Position numbers and translations under genes: made by a program. Shown piece after piece: positions 1 through 8,528 of a stretch of 64,000 nt of DNA. Source of the stretch: Crassaminicella profunda (GTDB lineage Bacteria > Bacillota > Clostridia > Peptostreptococcales > Thermotaleaceae); assembly GCF_019884785.1 (NCBI RefSeq), contig NZ_CP082326.1, forward strand, positions 489,355 to 553,354, given 5' to 3'. The notes beneath the pieces were generated by a model. The model searched no databases and was not told the origin of the DNA. It saw only the letters and a list, made by a program, of their open reading frames with translations. The stretch's first letter is position 1, and each line of letters begins with the position of its first letter.

Positions 1-2
1 AC

Positions 3-362
3 GTAACCGTTTTAGGTGCACTTCAAGTAGATGAAAAAGCGAACCTTGCAAACTGGATGGTTCCAGGAAAAATGGTACCAGGTATGGGTGGTGCTATGGA
101 CTTAGTTGTAGGAGCTAAAAAAGTTATCATTTCTATGACTCATACACAAAAGGGAAAACCAAAAATCTTAAAAGAGTGTAACCTACCACTTACAGCTGCT
201 GGTCAAGTAAATATGATCGTAACAGAAATGGGTGTTATGGAATACACAGATAAAGGATTAGTATTAACAGAAATTAATCCTGAATACAAAGTAGAAGATA
301 TTAAAGCAGTTACAGAAGCAGCATTTGTAGTTGCTGATGATTTAAAAGAAATGGAATTTTAA
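3..362 (+). CDS. 3-oxoacid/acetate CoA-transferase beta subunit, C-terminal part
   Basis: Only the last 119 codons are inside the window; the reading frame is open from base 3 and the true start lies upstream. The visible part has the family features [26 protein letters not shown] and a C-terminal [10 protein letters not shown] stretch, which are typical of the B subunit of class I CoA-transferases (AtoA/CtfB/ScoB). The enzyme moves CoA between short-chain acyl-CoA and acetate or acetoacetate in fermentation. The partner A subunit would be expected just upstream. A strong terminator follows, so this is the last gene of its operon. The exact acyl substrate cannot be told from this part. Family call is firm. 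Confidence 0.9.
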   Translation, partial: VTVLGALQVDEKANLANWMVPGKMVPGMGGAMDLVVGAKKVIISMTHTQKGKPKILKECNLPLTAAGQVNMIVTEMGVMEYTDKGLVLTEINPEYKVEDIKAVTEAAFVVADDLKEMEF

Positions 363-373
363 ATAGAATTTTT

Positions 374-405
374 AAAATAGGAGCTAATGCTCCTATTTTT
401 TTTTT
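374..405 (+). terminator. Rho-independent terminator of the CoA-transferase operon
   Basis: The stem AATAGGAGC/GCTCCTATT with a TAAT loop is followed by a run of about ten T. It lies 12 bases after the stop codon. Confidence 0.9.
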
Positions 406-541
406 GAAATTAAGTTTGTTATTTTTTCATTGATTTTCTAAAAAACACAAAAAAGATACATTTTGAATATAAAAAAGATAAATTTACTCATTATAATAAC
501 AACTAAAGAAAGACAAATAATAAAAAAAGGAGAGGGTATCA

Positions 542-1153
542 ATGAAAAAAATAATGACAGGTATTTTATTAGGAACAGTAGTACTTACAGCTACAGTTAC
601 GAGCTTTGCAGCAGGAAATGAGAATATAGGGGTGAAAGCAAAAACTTTAATAGAGGCAAAACCTATTATTCAAGCAAAAATGGGAGGATTAGATATAAAA
701 TCACTAGGAAAAAATGATATCATAGAAATCAATGATGAAAATGGTATTATAAAAATTAATGGAATGGATATAAAAAAAATAGATGGAGATATGATTAAAA
801 TTGATGAAGCGGCTTTGAAAGAACTAGGGCTAGATAATGTAGACGTTGCAATAGCTGATAAATTGGAACTACCCAATTTTGAAGAATTTATGAAAGAAAT
901 GAAAGAAGGATTAAAGGATATTAATAAAACCGACTTAAAATCTTTAGAAAAATCGTACAATGAAGCTGTTGATTTAGAAAAAGCTAAGAAGTTTGATGAG
1001 GCTTCTAAGAAGTGGGAAGCTTTCGATAAAATTTTAGGAAAATATTTTAAAGAGGGAGAAATGATAAGTGGGTATGCTATAGAGCTTACTGAAGATGCTA
1101 TGAAAAAAATAGATACAGATGCAATAGAACTTAAAGTAGCAGAAGCTAATTAA
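542..1153 (+). CDS. Exported protein of unknown function
   Basis: A 203-residue protein that I do not recognise. It starts with a clear Sec signal peptide (Lys-Lys, hydrophobic core, SFAAG near residue 22), so it is exported. The mature part is rich in Lys, Asp, Glu and Ile, has repeated short IKI/IEI strands around residues 55-85, and ends in a predicted helical stretch (about 115-165). There is no lipobox and no later membrane segment. The start has a good AGGAGAGG site. It sits alone between two terminators, directly upstream of a two-component system, so it may be a target or modulator of that system, but this is only inferred from position. Confidence 0.75.
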   Translation: MKKIMTGILLGTVVLTATVTSFAAGNENIGVKAKTLIEAKPIIQAKMGGLDIKSLGKNDIIEINDENGIIKINGMDIKKIDGDMIKIDEAALKELGLDNVDVAIADKLELPNFEEFMKEMKEGLKDINKTDLKSLEKSYNEAVDLEKAKKFDEASKKWEAFDKILGKYFKEGEMISGYAIELTEDAMKKIDTDAIELKVAEAN

Positions 1154-1241
1154 GTAGAATTACTAGGATTAAGATAATATATTCAATATATGAAAAAGGG
1201 GTAAATGATATTCATCAAATAGATTTAAAAGGATACACATG

Positions 1242-1274
1242 GAGAAATTCTCAAAAAGAATTTCTCTATTTTTT
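1242..1274 (+). terminator. Rho-independent terminator
   Basis: A perfect 10-bp stem (GAGAAATTCT/AGAATTTCTC) is followed by TATTTTTT. It ends the transcript of the exported protein. Confidence 0.85.
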
Positions 1275-1393
1275 ACAATAATTACAATAAAAAACATAGT
1301 TCATAAATAATAGAAATCTTGCAATTCGTTGAAATATCATACTTATAAATATATAATAAAAATAATAGATTGAAAAAATAAGGGGATGGAATT

Positions 1394-2074
1394 ATGAGTT
1401 ATTCTATACTAGTTATAGAAGATGAAAAAAATATTCGAAAAATCATAGTTGACTATTTTAAATCAGAAAATTATATAGTAATAGAAGCTTGTGATGGAAA
1501 AGAGGGAATCGAAAAATTCGAAAAAGAGCAAGTTGATTTGATTATCCTTGATATTATGATGCCCAAATTAGATGGTTGGGCCGTATGTAGAAGAATACGA
1601 AAAAAGTCCCAAGTTCCTATTATTATGTTAACAGCAAGAACGGAAGAGGATGATGAACTGATGGGCTTTGAGCTAAAAGCAGATGATTATGTGAAAAAGC
1701 CTTTTAGCCCTGCTGTATTAGTAGCAAGAGCAAAGCTTTTATTGAATAGAAAAAAAGATGTATTAAAAGAAAAAGAAGATATAATAAAAAAACACGGTTT
1801 AAAAGTAGACCGATTATCAAGAGAAGTATATAAAGATGAAAAAAGAATTGAATTAACACCGAAAGAATTTGATATATTATATTATTTGATGGAGAATGAA
1901 GGATTGGTTTTTTCAAGAGATCAAATATTAAATCATGTATGGGGATATGATTTTTTAGGAGATACGAGAACTGTAGATAATCATATTAAAAAGCTTCGAA
2001 AAGCATTAAAGGATAAATCTTACTTTATTCGAACTGTATTTGGAGTAGGGTATAAATTTGAGGTGAAGGAATGA
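1394..2074 (+). CDS. OmpR/PhoB-family response regulator
   Basis: The 226-residue protein has a receiver domain (about 4-118) with the acidic pair Glu9-Asp10, phospho-acceptor Asp53 in ILDIMMPK, and the conserved Lys in VKKPF. A winged-helix DNA-binding domain follows (about 130-224) with ELTPKEFDILYYL and DTRTVDNHIKKLRKAL. It overlaps the histidine kinase gene downstream by four bases (ATGA), so the two are translationally coupled. The start has an AGGGGATGG site. A 240-base leader with no gene lies upstream. The stimulus is not evident. Confidence 0.93.
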   Translation: MSYSILVIEDEKNIRKIIVDYFKSENYIVIEACDGKEGIEKFEKEQVDLIILDIMMPKLDGWAVCRRIRKKSQVPIIMLTARTEEDDELMGFELKADDYVKKPFSPAVLVARAKLLLNRKKDVLKEKEDIIKKHGLKVDRLSREVYKDEKRIELTPKEFDILYYLMENEGLVFSRDQILNHVWGYDFLGDTRTVDNHIKKLRKALKDKSYFIRTVFGVGYKFEVKE

Positions 2075-3987
2075 AAAAAAATAAAATTTTCATAAAGCTT
2101 TTTGCTATGACGGCTGGAGTCGTAATGATTCTTTTAGTGATGCAATTTATTTTTCAATATTTTTGGCTAGAAAAATTTTATGTATATAATAAAAAAGAAA
2201 CCATAAGCAATGAGTTAATCATGTTAAAAGGAAAGCTTGAAAATGGTTTTATTAATCAAGAAAATATAAATAAAACTTTAAATCAATATTCAAGGGAAAA
2301 TGATATATTTATTGGTATTTCTAATAGTCAAGGAATACCTCAATATGGACTTGATGGAGAAGGGAGTCTTTCGTATATTGAAATAGAAGATGATCAAAAG
2401 GAAAACTATAAAATTTATATGAATGCATTCTCGAATGAGCAAGACCTTATAGGAGGATTGAAAATATCAAAAAAAATCCAAGTACAAGGGTCAATTATGA
2501 ATACGAAAGAAAAGAATGTCTATCCAGAGAGTATTACGCTAGAAAATAAAAAGTTTTCAGCAAAAAAGGATGGCGAAATAACAAGTGGTATAGTGATAAC
2601 AAAGGATATTGAAATAGATGATGCATTAGTTGTAGGAAACGTTGAAGGAAATTCAATAGAATTGAACATAGACTGGACAGAAATACCTAAGCCTCAAGAA
2701 ATTCGCCTAAAGGGTAGTATTATAGATATGAATTTAATGAGTGAAGATGATTATGGAATAGAATATCGAAGAAGTCAATTATTGCAAGAAATATTCTCGT
2801 TTTTAGGACAACAAAAGGATTTAAATACGATCTTTAGAGAAAATAAAATGATGCAATATACAAAGGTAGACTCCTTTACGGGAATAAAAAATATTATTTT
2901 TGTTCAACCTTTATTTATTAAAAATAAAGAACCTAGGCTAATGTTTGCTGTAAGCTCTCTTCAACCTATAGAAGAAACAACGGATATTATGAAGACTTAT
3001 TTTTTATTTGCATTGATCATAGCCATGCTTGTAGCTATTATGGTATCTTTTTTATATTCTAAAAAATTTACAAAGCCCCTACTCCATCTAAATGGTGTAA
3101 CGAAAAATATGGCGGATTTAGATTTTTCTCATAAGTGCAGGATTCATACAAATGATGAAATAGAGGATTTGGCTGAAAATATTAATAGTATGTCTGATAA
3201 ATTAAAAAGGACTTTAGAGGAAGTAAAAGAATCTAACGAAAAACTAAAGGAAGAGATTATTTTTAAAGAAAAAATGGAGCAGTTCAGAAAGAGATTTATA
3301 GCAGATGCATCTCATGAGTTGAAAACCCCCCTAACGGTGATGAAAGGAATTTGTGAAGGGGTTGTAGATGGTATTTATGATTATAATGATCATGATCATT
3401 TTAAAAAGATGTTAAATGAAATTAATGATATGAGCCAATTAGTATATGATTTATTAGAAATATCTAAATTAGAATCAGGGAAAGTCCCCTTTAAGAAAGA
3501 GATATTTCAATTATGTGATGTAGTATTAAAAATACATGGTAAATTAAAACCCCTTTTAGAGCGAAAAGAATTAAAAGTACAATTAGATCTAGCAGAGGAT
3601 TTTATAATAGGAGATGAAGATAAGATTGAAAGAGTCATACGAAATCTCTATTCTAATGCGGTTCAATACACACCTGAAAATGGGGAAATAAATATTTATA
3701 TACATCATGATCAAGATCATTGTTATGTAAATATAGAAAATAGCCCTGCTAAAATTTCAAAGGATGACTTATCGAAGATTTGGGAACCTTTTTATCGAAT
3801 TGAAAAATCAAGGAATAAAGCATTAGGAGGAACGGGATTAGGTCTTCATATGGTAAAGGGAATTTTAGATAAGCATGATAGTGAATATGGTATAGAAAAT
3901 ACAGAAAAGGGAGTAAAGGTTTATTTTTCATTGCAAAGGATTGTGGAGGAAATAGAAATTGAATCGGAGCTTGAAAAATCTATATAA
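2071..3987 (+). CDS. Membrane sensor histidine kinase with large extracellular domain
   Basis: 638 residues. A membrane segment at about 10-30 and another at about 310-332 enclose an extracellular region of about 280 residues. The cytoplasmic part has a HAMP domain (about 333-385), a dimerisation/phospho-acceptor helix with His415 in ADASHELKTPLTVMKG, and an ATP-binding domain with N-box NLYSNAVQYTP, WEPFYRIEKSR and GGTGLGLHMVKGI. The extracellular part holds short alternating strands around residues 125-225 (for example ITSGIVITKDIEI and ALVVGNVEG), which look like a stacked beta structure rather than a Cache or PAS fold; this is a visual impression only. It pairs with the overlapping response regulator. 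The ligand is unknown. Confidence 0.92.
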   Translation: MKKNKIFIKLFAMTAGVVMILLVMQFIFQYFWLEKFYVYNKKETISNELIMLKGKLENGFINQENINKTLNQYSRENDIFIGISNSQGIPQYGLDGEGSLSYIEIEDDQKENYKIYMNAFSNEQDLIGGLKISKKIQVQGSIMNTKEKNVYPESITLENKKFSAKKDGEITSGIVITKDIEIDDALVVGNVEGNSIELNIDWTEIPKPQEIRLKGSIIDMNLMSEDDYGIEYRRSQLLQEIFSFLGQQKDLNTIFRENKMMQYTKVDSFTGIKNIIFVQPLFIKNKEPRLMFAVSSLQPIEETTDIMKTYFLFALIIAMLVAIMVSFLYSKKFTKPLLHLNGVTKNMADLDFSHKCRIHTNDEIEDLAENINSMSDKLKRTLEEVKESNEKLKEEIIFKEKMEQFRKRFIADASHELKTPLTVMKGICEGVVDGIYDYNDHDHFKKMLNEINDMSQLVYDLLEISKLESGKVPFKKEIFQLCDVVLKIHGKLKPLLERKELKVQLDLAEDFIIGDEDKIERVIRNLYSNAVQYTPENGEINIYIHHDQDHCYVNIENSPAKISKDDLSKIWEPFYRIEKSRNKALGGTGLGLHMVKGILDKHDSEYGIENTEKGVKVYFSLQRIVEEIEIESELEKSI

Positions 3988-4066
3988 AAAGAACCCTATA
4001 AGGGGAACATGAAGTGTTATGATTTAAGTATATGGAAGAGTCTATTAATGGATGTGTATTTATAGA

Positions 4067-4092
4067 AAACCCCTTAAAGGGGTTATTTTTTT
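4067..4092 (+). terminator. Rho-independent terminator after the two-component operon
   Basis: The stem AACCCCTT/AGGGGTT is followed by ATTTTTTT, 80 bases after the kinase stop codon. Confidence 0.8.
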
Positions 4093-4184
4093 GATTAAAT
4101 AGATAGATTTGCAAATGAGAAGGAGTTTTACAAACCGTAAAAATCCTTATATACTAGATAAGAGATGAAGGGTGGGACGAGTAT

Positions 4185-5921
4185 ATGTATGAGACCAATT
4201 GGAAAATTGTAGATAAAGATCAGTCTATAGATGATTTTGATTCAGTAGAAGCTATTATAGAAAAAATACTCATGAATAAAGGGATTACGACAAAAGAAGA
4301 AAGGGAAGAATTTCTTTCTCTAAAGCCTAAAAAGACTTATGATCCCTTTTTATTAAAAAATATGAAGGAAATTGTAGAAATTATAATTACCTATATAAAA
4401 GAAAAAAAGAGCATTTGGATTTATGGAGACTACGATGTAGATGGTATCTCTAGTATTTCTCTTTTAATGGACTTTTTATCAAATTTCACAGAAAATCTTC
4501 ATTATTATATTCCCTTAAGAGAAGAAGAAGGCTATGGCCTTAATTGTGATGCTATAAGAGAGATTAAAAAAAAGGGCGCTGAATTGATTATTACGGTGGA
4601 CTGTGGCTCTACATCTGTAGAAGAAGTATCTTTAGCAAAGGAATTAGGAATGGAGATTATCGTAACGGATCATCATAATTTATCTGATATAGTACCAGAT
4701 TGTTTAATTCTTAATCCAAAGCAGGCGGATTGTACTTATCCTTTTAAATTATTATGTGGATGTGGTATTGCATTTAAGTTGGCACAAGCTATTCAAAAGA
4801 GGACGGGAGCACCTAAGAAAGTTTTGAGTCAAGTCCTTGATTTAGTGGCATTAGCAACAGTTGCAGATGTGGTTCCTTTGGTTGATGAAAATAGAACCTT
4901 GCTAAAATATGGGCTGAAAAAGATCAATAATCCTACAAGATTAGGATTAAAATATTTAATCGAGGCTGTTCGATTAGGAGATAAAAATATTACGGCAGGA
5001 CATATTGGGTTTGTATTAGGGCCTCATTTTAATGCTAGTGGGAGAATTGACGATGCAAGAGCAGGGGTTGAGCTTCTTTTGAGTAAAGAGCGTAACAAAA
5101 TACAAAGACTTGTAAAGCATTTGGTCACTTGTAATGATGAAAGAAAAGAGATTCAAGAAAAAGGACTAGAAATTTGTAAAAACAAGGTTGAAAGTTACTA
5201 TAAGGATGACCTTTTCTTGGTGGTGGATTCAGAAGGTACCCATGAAGGGGTTATAGGAATTGTTGCAGGGCGAATTAGGGATAACTATTATAAACCTACT
5301 TTGGTTGTTACTGCATCTCATGAAGAAGGAATATTAAAGGGCAGTGGACGAAGTATTGATGATTTAGATATATATGAAGAAATGAAAAAGTGCAAGGATT
5401 TATTTATCAAATTTGGAGGACATAAAAACGCTTGTGGTTTTTCTATTGAAAAAAGTAAATTAGACCTTCTTAGGAAGAGATTGAATGAAGAAGCTTTCAA
5501 AATAAAAAAAGAAAGACCAAATACTTTTATTAAGACGGTAAAAATAGAATGTGAATTAAAACCTTCTCAAATAACAGAAGAACTTGTAGATACCTTAGAG
5601 AAAATAGAACCCTATGGTATGGGCAATGAAAAGCCTCATTTTCTTGTAAGAAAGATTAAGGTAGAGAATGATGAAGAAAAGGTAGTTATGGGAAAAAATA
5701 AAGAGCATTTAAGATTAAAAGGTTTATCAGAAATCTATCAAGATTCTACAAGAGTTTCAGCTGTTGGATTTGGATTAGCAGAAAGTTATGTAAAGGGAAT
5801 GAACTGTCCTGAAATTGTAGATATTGTAGGTTTTCCAAATGTGAACGAATGGAATGGCTATAAAAATATGCAGTTGATGATTAAAGATGTAAAGGAGTAT
5901 GGGACTAATTTTTTTGAGTAA
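4185..5921 (+). CDS. recJ: Single-stranded-DNA-specific exonuclease RecJ
   Basis: The 578-residue length is usual for RecJ. DHH-family motifs appear in order: YGDYDVDGISS (about 86-96), TVDCGS, VTDHHN, then the motif around HFNASGRIDDARAG, and in the DHHA1 domain GSGRSIDDLDIYE and KFGGHKNACGFSI. A C-terminal OB-like part follows with PYGMGNEKP. These aspartates and histidines bind two metal ions used in 5'-3' degradation of single-stranded DNA in recombination and mismatch or base-excision repair. The ATG was chosen because GAAGGGTGGG lies upstream. The 3' end overlaps by 17 bases the end of the diguanylate cyclase gene on the other strand. No obvious terminator lies between them. Confidence 0.96.
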   Translation: MYETNWKIVDKDQSIDDFDSVEAIIEKILMNKGITTKEEREEFLSLKPKKTYDPFLLKNMKEIVEIIITYIKEKKSIWIYGDYDVDGISSISLLMDFLSNFTENLHYYIPLREEEGYGLNCDAIREIKKKGAELIITVDCGSTSVEEVSLAKELGMEIIVTDHHNLSDIVPDCLILNPKQADCTYPFKLLCGCGIAFKLAQAIQKRTGAPKKVLSQVLDLVALATVADVVPLVDENRTLLKYGLKKINNPTRLGLKYLIEAVRLGDKNITAGHIGFVLGPHFNASGRIDDARAGVELLLSKERNKIQRLVKHLVTCNDERKEIQEKGLEICKNKVESYYKDDLFLVVDSEGTHEGVIGIVAGRIRDNYYKPTLVVTASHEEGILKGSGRSIDDLDIYEEMKKCKDLFIKFGGHKNACGFSIEKSKLDLLRKRLNEEAFKIKKERPNTFIKTVKIECELKPSQITEELVDTLEKIEPYGMGNEKPHFLVRKIKVENDEEKVVMGKNKEHLRLKGLSEIYQDSTRVSAVGFGLAESYVKGMNCPEIVDIVGFPNVNEWNGYKNMQLMIKDVKEYGTNFFE

Positions 5922-7005
5922 TTGTTTTATTTTTCCCCATTTTTTTAGCAAGATATAAAAGGGCATCAGCACTTTCAAATAAAGATTTTTTATCCATTTC
6001 CTTTTTATATTCCTGAAGACCTATGCTAACAGTGACAGGTCTTCCTTTTAGTTCTTCATGAAAAGTATCTTCTATGAGAATACGAATATGGTCGATATTT
6101 TTATGGGCTTCTGCTAAGGTGATATCTGTAAAAATCACTGCAAATTCTTCTCCTCCATATCTAGAGGGAAAATCATTAAAGGATATATTATTTTTAATGG
6201 TACTTGAAATTCTTTTTAATACTAAGTCGCCCACCCCGTGTCCAAAGGTATCATTTACTTGCTTAAAGTTATCAATATCAAGGATTGCCAAATGAATAGA
6301 GACATTATCTTGCTTTGCTTGCTCAATTAATATATCTAGGTATTCATGAAAAGAACGATGATTGTATAGGCCTGTTAAAGGATCGATTTTAGAATTTTGT
6401 TCCATTACTATATTTTTAATCAATAAATCCTCTTTGGATTTCATAGCCTTGTGGATATGATGAAGCATTTTTTTTTCACGACACATAATTTCTATAGAAA
6501 TCAAAAAACCTATAAATAAGACAAGAACCATAGCTATGAGTTGACCTAAAAAAGTATTTTCAAAAATGAACGGGTGATTAGCATATATGATAAAGAATGA
6601 ACTAAGATTCAAAATAAATGAAAATATGGTTTTTTTTAATTCAAAATAGCCTATAGAGATCAGTATTGGAAGAATATATGCTGTTTGAAGTGCTTGGACA
6701 TCTTCGTGGATAGATACTAATACAGATACGAACAAAGAAGTGATTACAATAATAGTAATATCTCGAAACTTAGTAGAAAAATAATAAATGATTTCTGTTG
6801 TGAGCATGAGTACAAGAAGTATGGTAGTAGGAAGGATTAGATCATATTTTATATAATGTAAATTTTGATCATGACAAAAAAGATAATTTGTGAATGAGCC
6901 CAAAAAAGATAATATCAATGCTAACCAAAAATAGTTTAAAATTTTTCTATTCCATGTATTTTCGTTTATAAACATAGAAAAGTTAAAATTATTTTCTTCA
7001 TTCAT
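5905..7005 (-). CDS. Membrane-bound diguanylate cyclase (GGDEF)
   Basis: About 366 residues. The N-terminal half has roughly six hydrophobic segments (from FWLALILSFLGSFTNYLF to GQLIAMVLVLFIGFLISIEIM), giving a membrane sensor like those of the MASE/7TM group. The C-terminal GGDEF domain has DPLTGLYNHRSF, LDIDNFKQVNDTFGHGVGD and an intact GGEEF active site, so it should make c-di-GMP. The usual RxxD inhibitory site five residues before GGEEF reads SFND here, so feedback control through that site is probably absent. Two start codons are possible: TTG at 7017 or the ATG at 7005 used here. The gene is convergent with recJ and overlaps its end. Confidence 0.9.
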   Translation of the reverse strand: MNEENNFNFSMFINENTWNRKILNYFWLALILSFLGSFTNYLFCHDQNLHYIKYDLILPTTILLVLMLTTEIIYYFSTKFRDITIIVITSLFVSVLVSIHEDVQALQTAYILPILISIGYFELKKTIFSFILNLSSFFIIYANHPFIFENTFLGQLIAMVLVLFIGFLISIEIMCREKKMLHHIHKAMKSKEDLLIKNIVMEQNSKIDPLTGLYNHRSFHEYLDILIEQAKQDNVSIHLAILDIDNFKQVNDTFGHGVGDLVLKRISSTIKNNISFNDFPSRYGGEEFAVIFTDITLAEAHKNIDHIRILIEDTFHEELKGRPVTVSIGLQEYKKEMDKKSLFESADALLYLAKKMGKNKTITQKN

Positions 7006-7241
7006 TATTTTTTTCAATCCTTTCAGCTGGAAGTTCCCAATATGCTCTTGTTATTATTTATATTATACGCTGTGCATACAAATTCCTCCTTAGGGAAAAA
7101 TTGTACATTGAAGTTATCGACAAGTTTCGCTATTTTTTTAAATCTTTATCATATATAATAAAATTTAGATAAGTTCAAGGTAGATGATTGACAGATTGTT
7201 TAAAATAAAATACAATAAGCTAAAATAGGGAAAAGTTTGTA

Positions 7242-7264
7242 TATAATCAGGATAACGTTTTCAT
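7242..7264 (+). promoter_or_regulatory. Promoter -10 and cre-like box in front of glcT
   Basis: TATAAT at 7242-7247 is followed at 7251-7264 by GATAACGTTTTCAT, which in reverse reads ATGAAAACGTTATC and resembles a catabolite-responsive element (cre, bound by CcpA). It would cover the transcription start. The -35 hexamer is poor. The same TGAAAACGTT core recurs in the ptsG promoter. Confidence 0.5.
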
Positions 7265-7275
7265 GGAGGCGGGTC

Positions 7276-8115
7276 ATGGAAAATTATGTTATAAAAAAAA
7301 TATTAAGCAACAATGTGGTACTCGTAGAGAAAGAAAACCAAAATTACATACTGGTTGGAAAAGGAATTGGCTTTGGGAAGAAGAAGGGAATTGTTCTAGA
7401 AAATCCTGAAATTATTGATGAAAAGTTCATATCTTTAAAGGGACTTTCAGAGAATGAGTACGAGAGTTTTTTAAGCCAAGTAGATCCTAAAATCATAGAG
7501 CTTGTTGAAGAAATTATGGTAATGGTTAAGAATGAGCTAGGAGAAGGACTCAATCCAAATGTTCATGTAGGACTGATTGATCATATTAATTTTGCTATAA
7601 AAAGATTAACAGAAGGAATAGAGATTGTAAATCCTTTCTTGTTAGAGACAAAATTATTATACCCTGCAGAATATAATTTAGCTGAAAAAGCCGTTAGTAT
7701 ATTAAAAGAAAATTTGAAGATTCGTATTCCAGAAGCAGAAGTTGGTTTTTTAGCTCTTCATATTTATGGTGGTAGAGGTAATAAGAGCAAAAAAGAAGCA
7801 TTGGAAAGCTCAAAAATGATGAATACAATCATAAGTTATACAGAAAAGAAATTAAATATACATATAGATAAATATTCTTTTGATTATAAAAGATTTATTA
7901 TGCATTTAAGAGGTGTAATAGATAGAGTTTTAAATCATAAGACCATTGAAAATATCCTTTTATCAAAAGTAAAAGAAGAACTAATGATTGAATTTAAAGT
8001 AGCTTATGATGTATCCAAAATAATAGAGAAAACACTAAAAGTAAAGATACCAGAAAGTGAAACAGGATATATTGCACTCCATTTACATAGATTAAATAGT
8101 CAAAGATGTAAATAG
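7276..8115 (+). CDS. glcT: BglG/LicT-family transcriptional antiterminator (GlcT-like)
   Basis: About 279 residues. The N-terminal RNA-binding domain (CAT, about 1-55) starts MENYVIKKILSNNVVLVE and contains GKGIGFGKKKG, both diagnostic. Two PRD regulatory domains follow (about 65-170 and 175-279), each with His residues phosphorylated by PTS proteins (for example VGLIDHINFAI and FLALHIYGG in PRD1, FIMHLRGVIDRV and YIALHLHRL in PRD2). It binds RAT RNA hairpins and prevents termination. Two RAT/terminator elements lie downstream, before ptsG and before ptsH, so both are likely targets. The ATG at 7276 has GGAGGCGGG upstream; an earlier in-frame start at 7237 has none and overlaps the promoter. 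Confidence 0.93.
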   Translation: MENYVIKKILSNNVVLVEKENQNYILVGKGIGFGKKKGIVLENPEIIDEKFISLKGLSENEYESFLSQVDPKIIELVEEIMVMVKNELGEGLNPNVHVGLIDHINFAIKRLTEGIEIVNPFLLETKLLYPAEYNLAEKAVSILKENLKIRIPEAEVGFLALHIYGGRGNKSKKEALESSKMMNTIISYTEKKLNIHIDKYSFDYKRFIMHLRGVIDRVLNHKTIENILLSKVKEELMIEFKVAYDVSKIIEKTLKVKIPESETGYIALHLHRLNSQRCK

Positions 8116-8137
8116 GGTGTTATGAGTTTTAGTAGGA

Positions 8138-8186
8138 ATGCGCTTTGATTTGAATGAGGTTTTATTCAAATCAAAGCGCATTTTTG
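8138..8186 (+). terminator. Rho-independent terminator after glcT
   Basis: A very long stem, ATGCGCTTTGATTTGAAT paired with its complement, is followed by TTTTT. It separates glcT from ptsG transcription. Confidence 0.92.
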
Positions 8187-8279
8187 GATGAATAAAGTTG
8201 ATAAAGGTTGAAATACTAATATAAGAATATTTTTATATGCAAATAATGTAGAAAAAAACAAAAAAAATGCAAATATATA

Positions 8280-8308
8280 TTGCCTGTGAAAACGTTTTAT
8301 GATATCAT
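8280..8308 (+). promoter_or_regulatory. ptsG promoter with cre-like operator in the spacer
   Basis: TTGCCT (8280-8285) and TATCAT (8303-8308) are separated by exactly 17 bases. The spacer carries TGAAAACGTTTTAT at 8287-8300, close to the cre consensus and almost palindromic. Binding of CcpA there would block RNA polymerase. Confidence 0.6.
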
Positions 8309-8339
8309 AAAAACAAGTTAAATAACAAACATGATTTTA

Positions 8340-8363
8340 CGTGTTACTGATTCGATCAGGCAT
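8340..8363 (+). promoter_or_regulatory. RAT antiterminator element before ptsG
   Basis: GTGTTACTGATTCGATCAGGCA has the ribonucleic antiterminator layout bound by LicT/GlcT proteins (core GTTACTG...CAGGCA). Its last bases form the 5' arm of the terminator that follows, so the two structures are mutually exclusive. The same 20-base core recurs before ptsH at 10674. Confidence 0.88.
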
Positions 8364-8429
8364 GAGTAAAAGAATGAAATAAAATAGATCTATATCTATT
8401 TTTATCTTTCTTTTGCTCATGCCTTTTTG
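8359..8429 (+). terminator. Leader terminator controlled by GlcT, before ptsG
   Basis: GGCATGAGtAAAAGAA pairs with TTCTTTTGCTCATGCC and is followed by TTTTTG. Antitermination would occur when GlcT stabilises the overlapping RAT. Confidence 0.88.
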
Positions 8430-8528
8430 TATTTTACTTTGAGAACAATATCCTGTCTTTAAAAGTGATCACAAAAAAGTTGGATGTTCCTATAAAAAAA
8501 TAATGACAAAAGAAAAGGAGAGGTAAAC

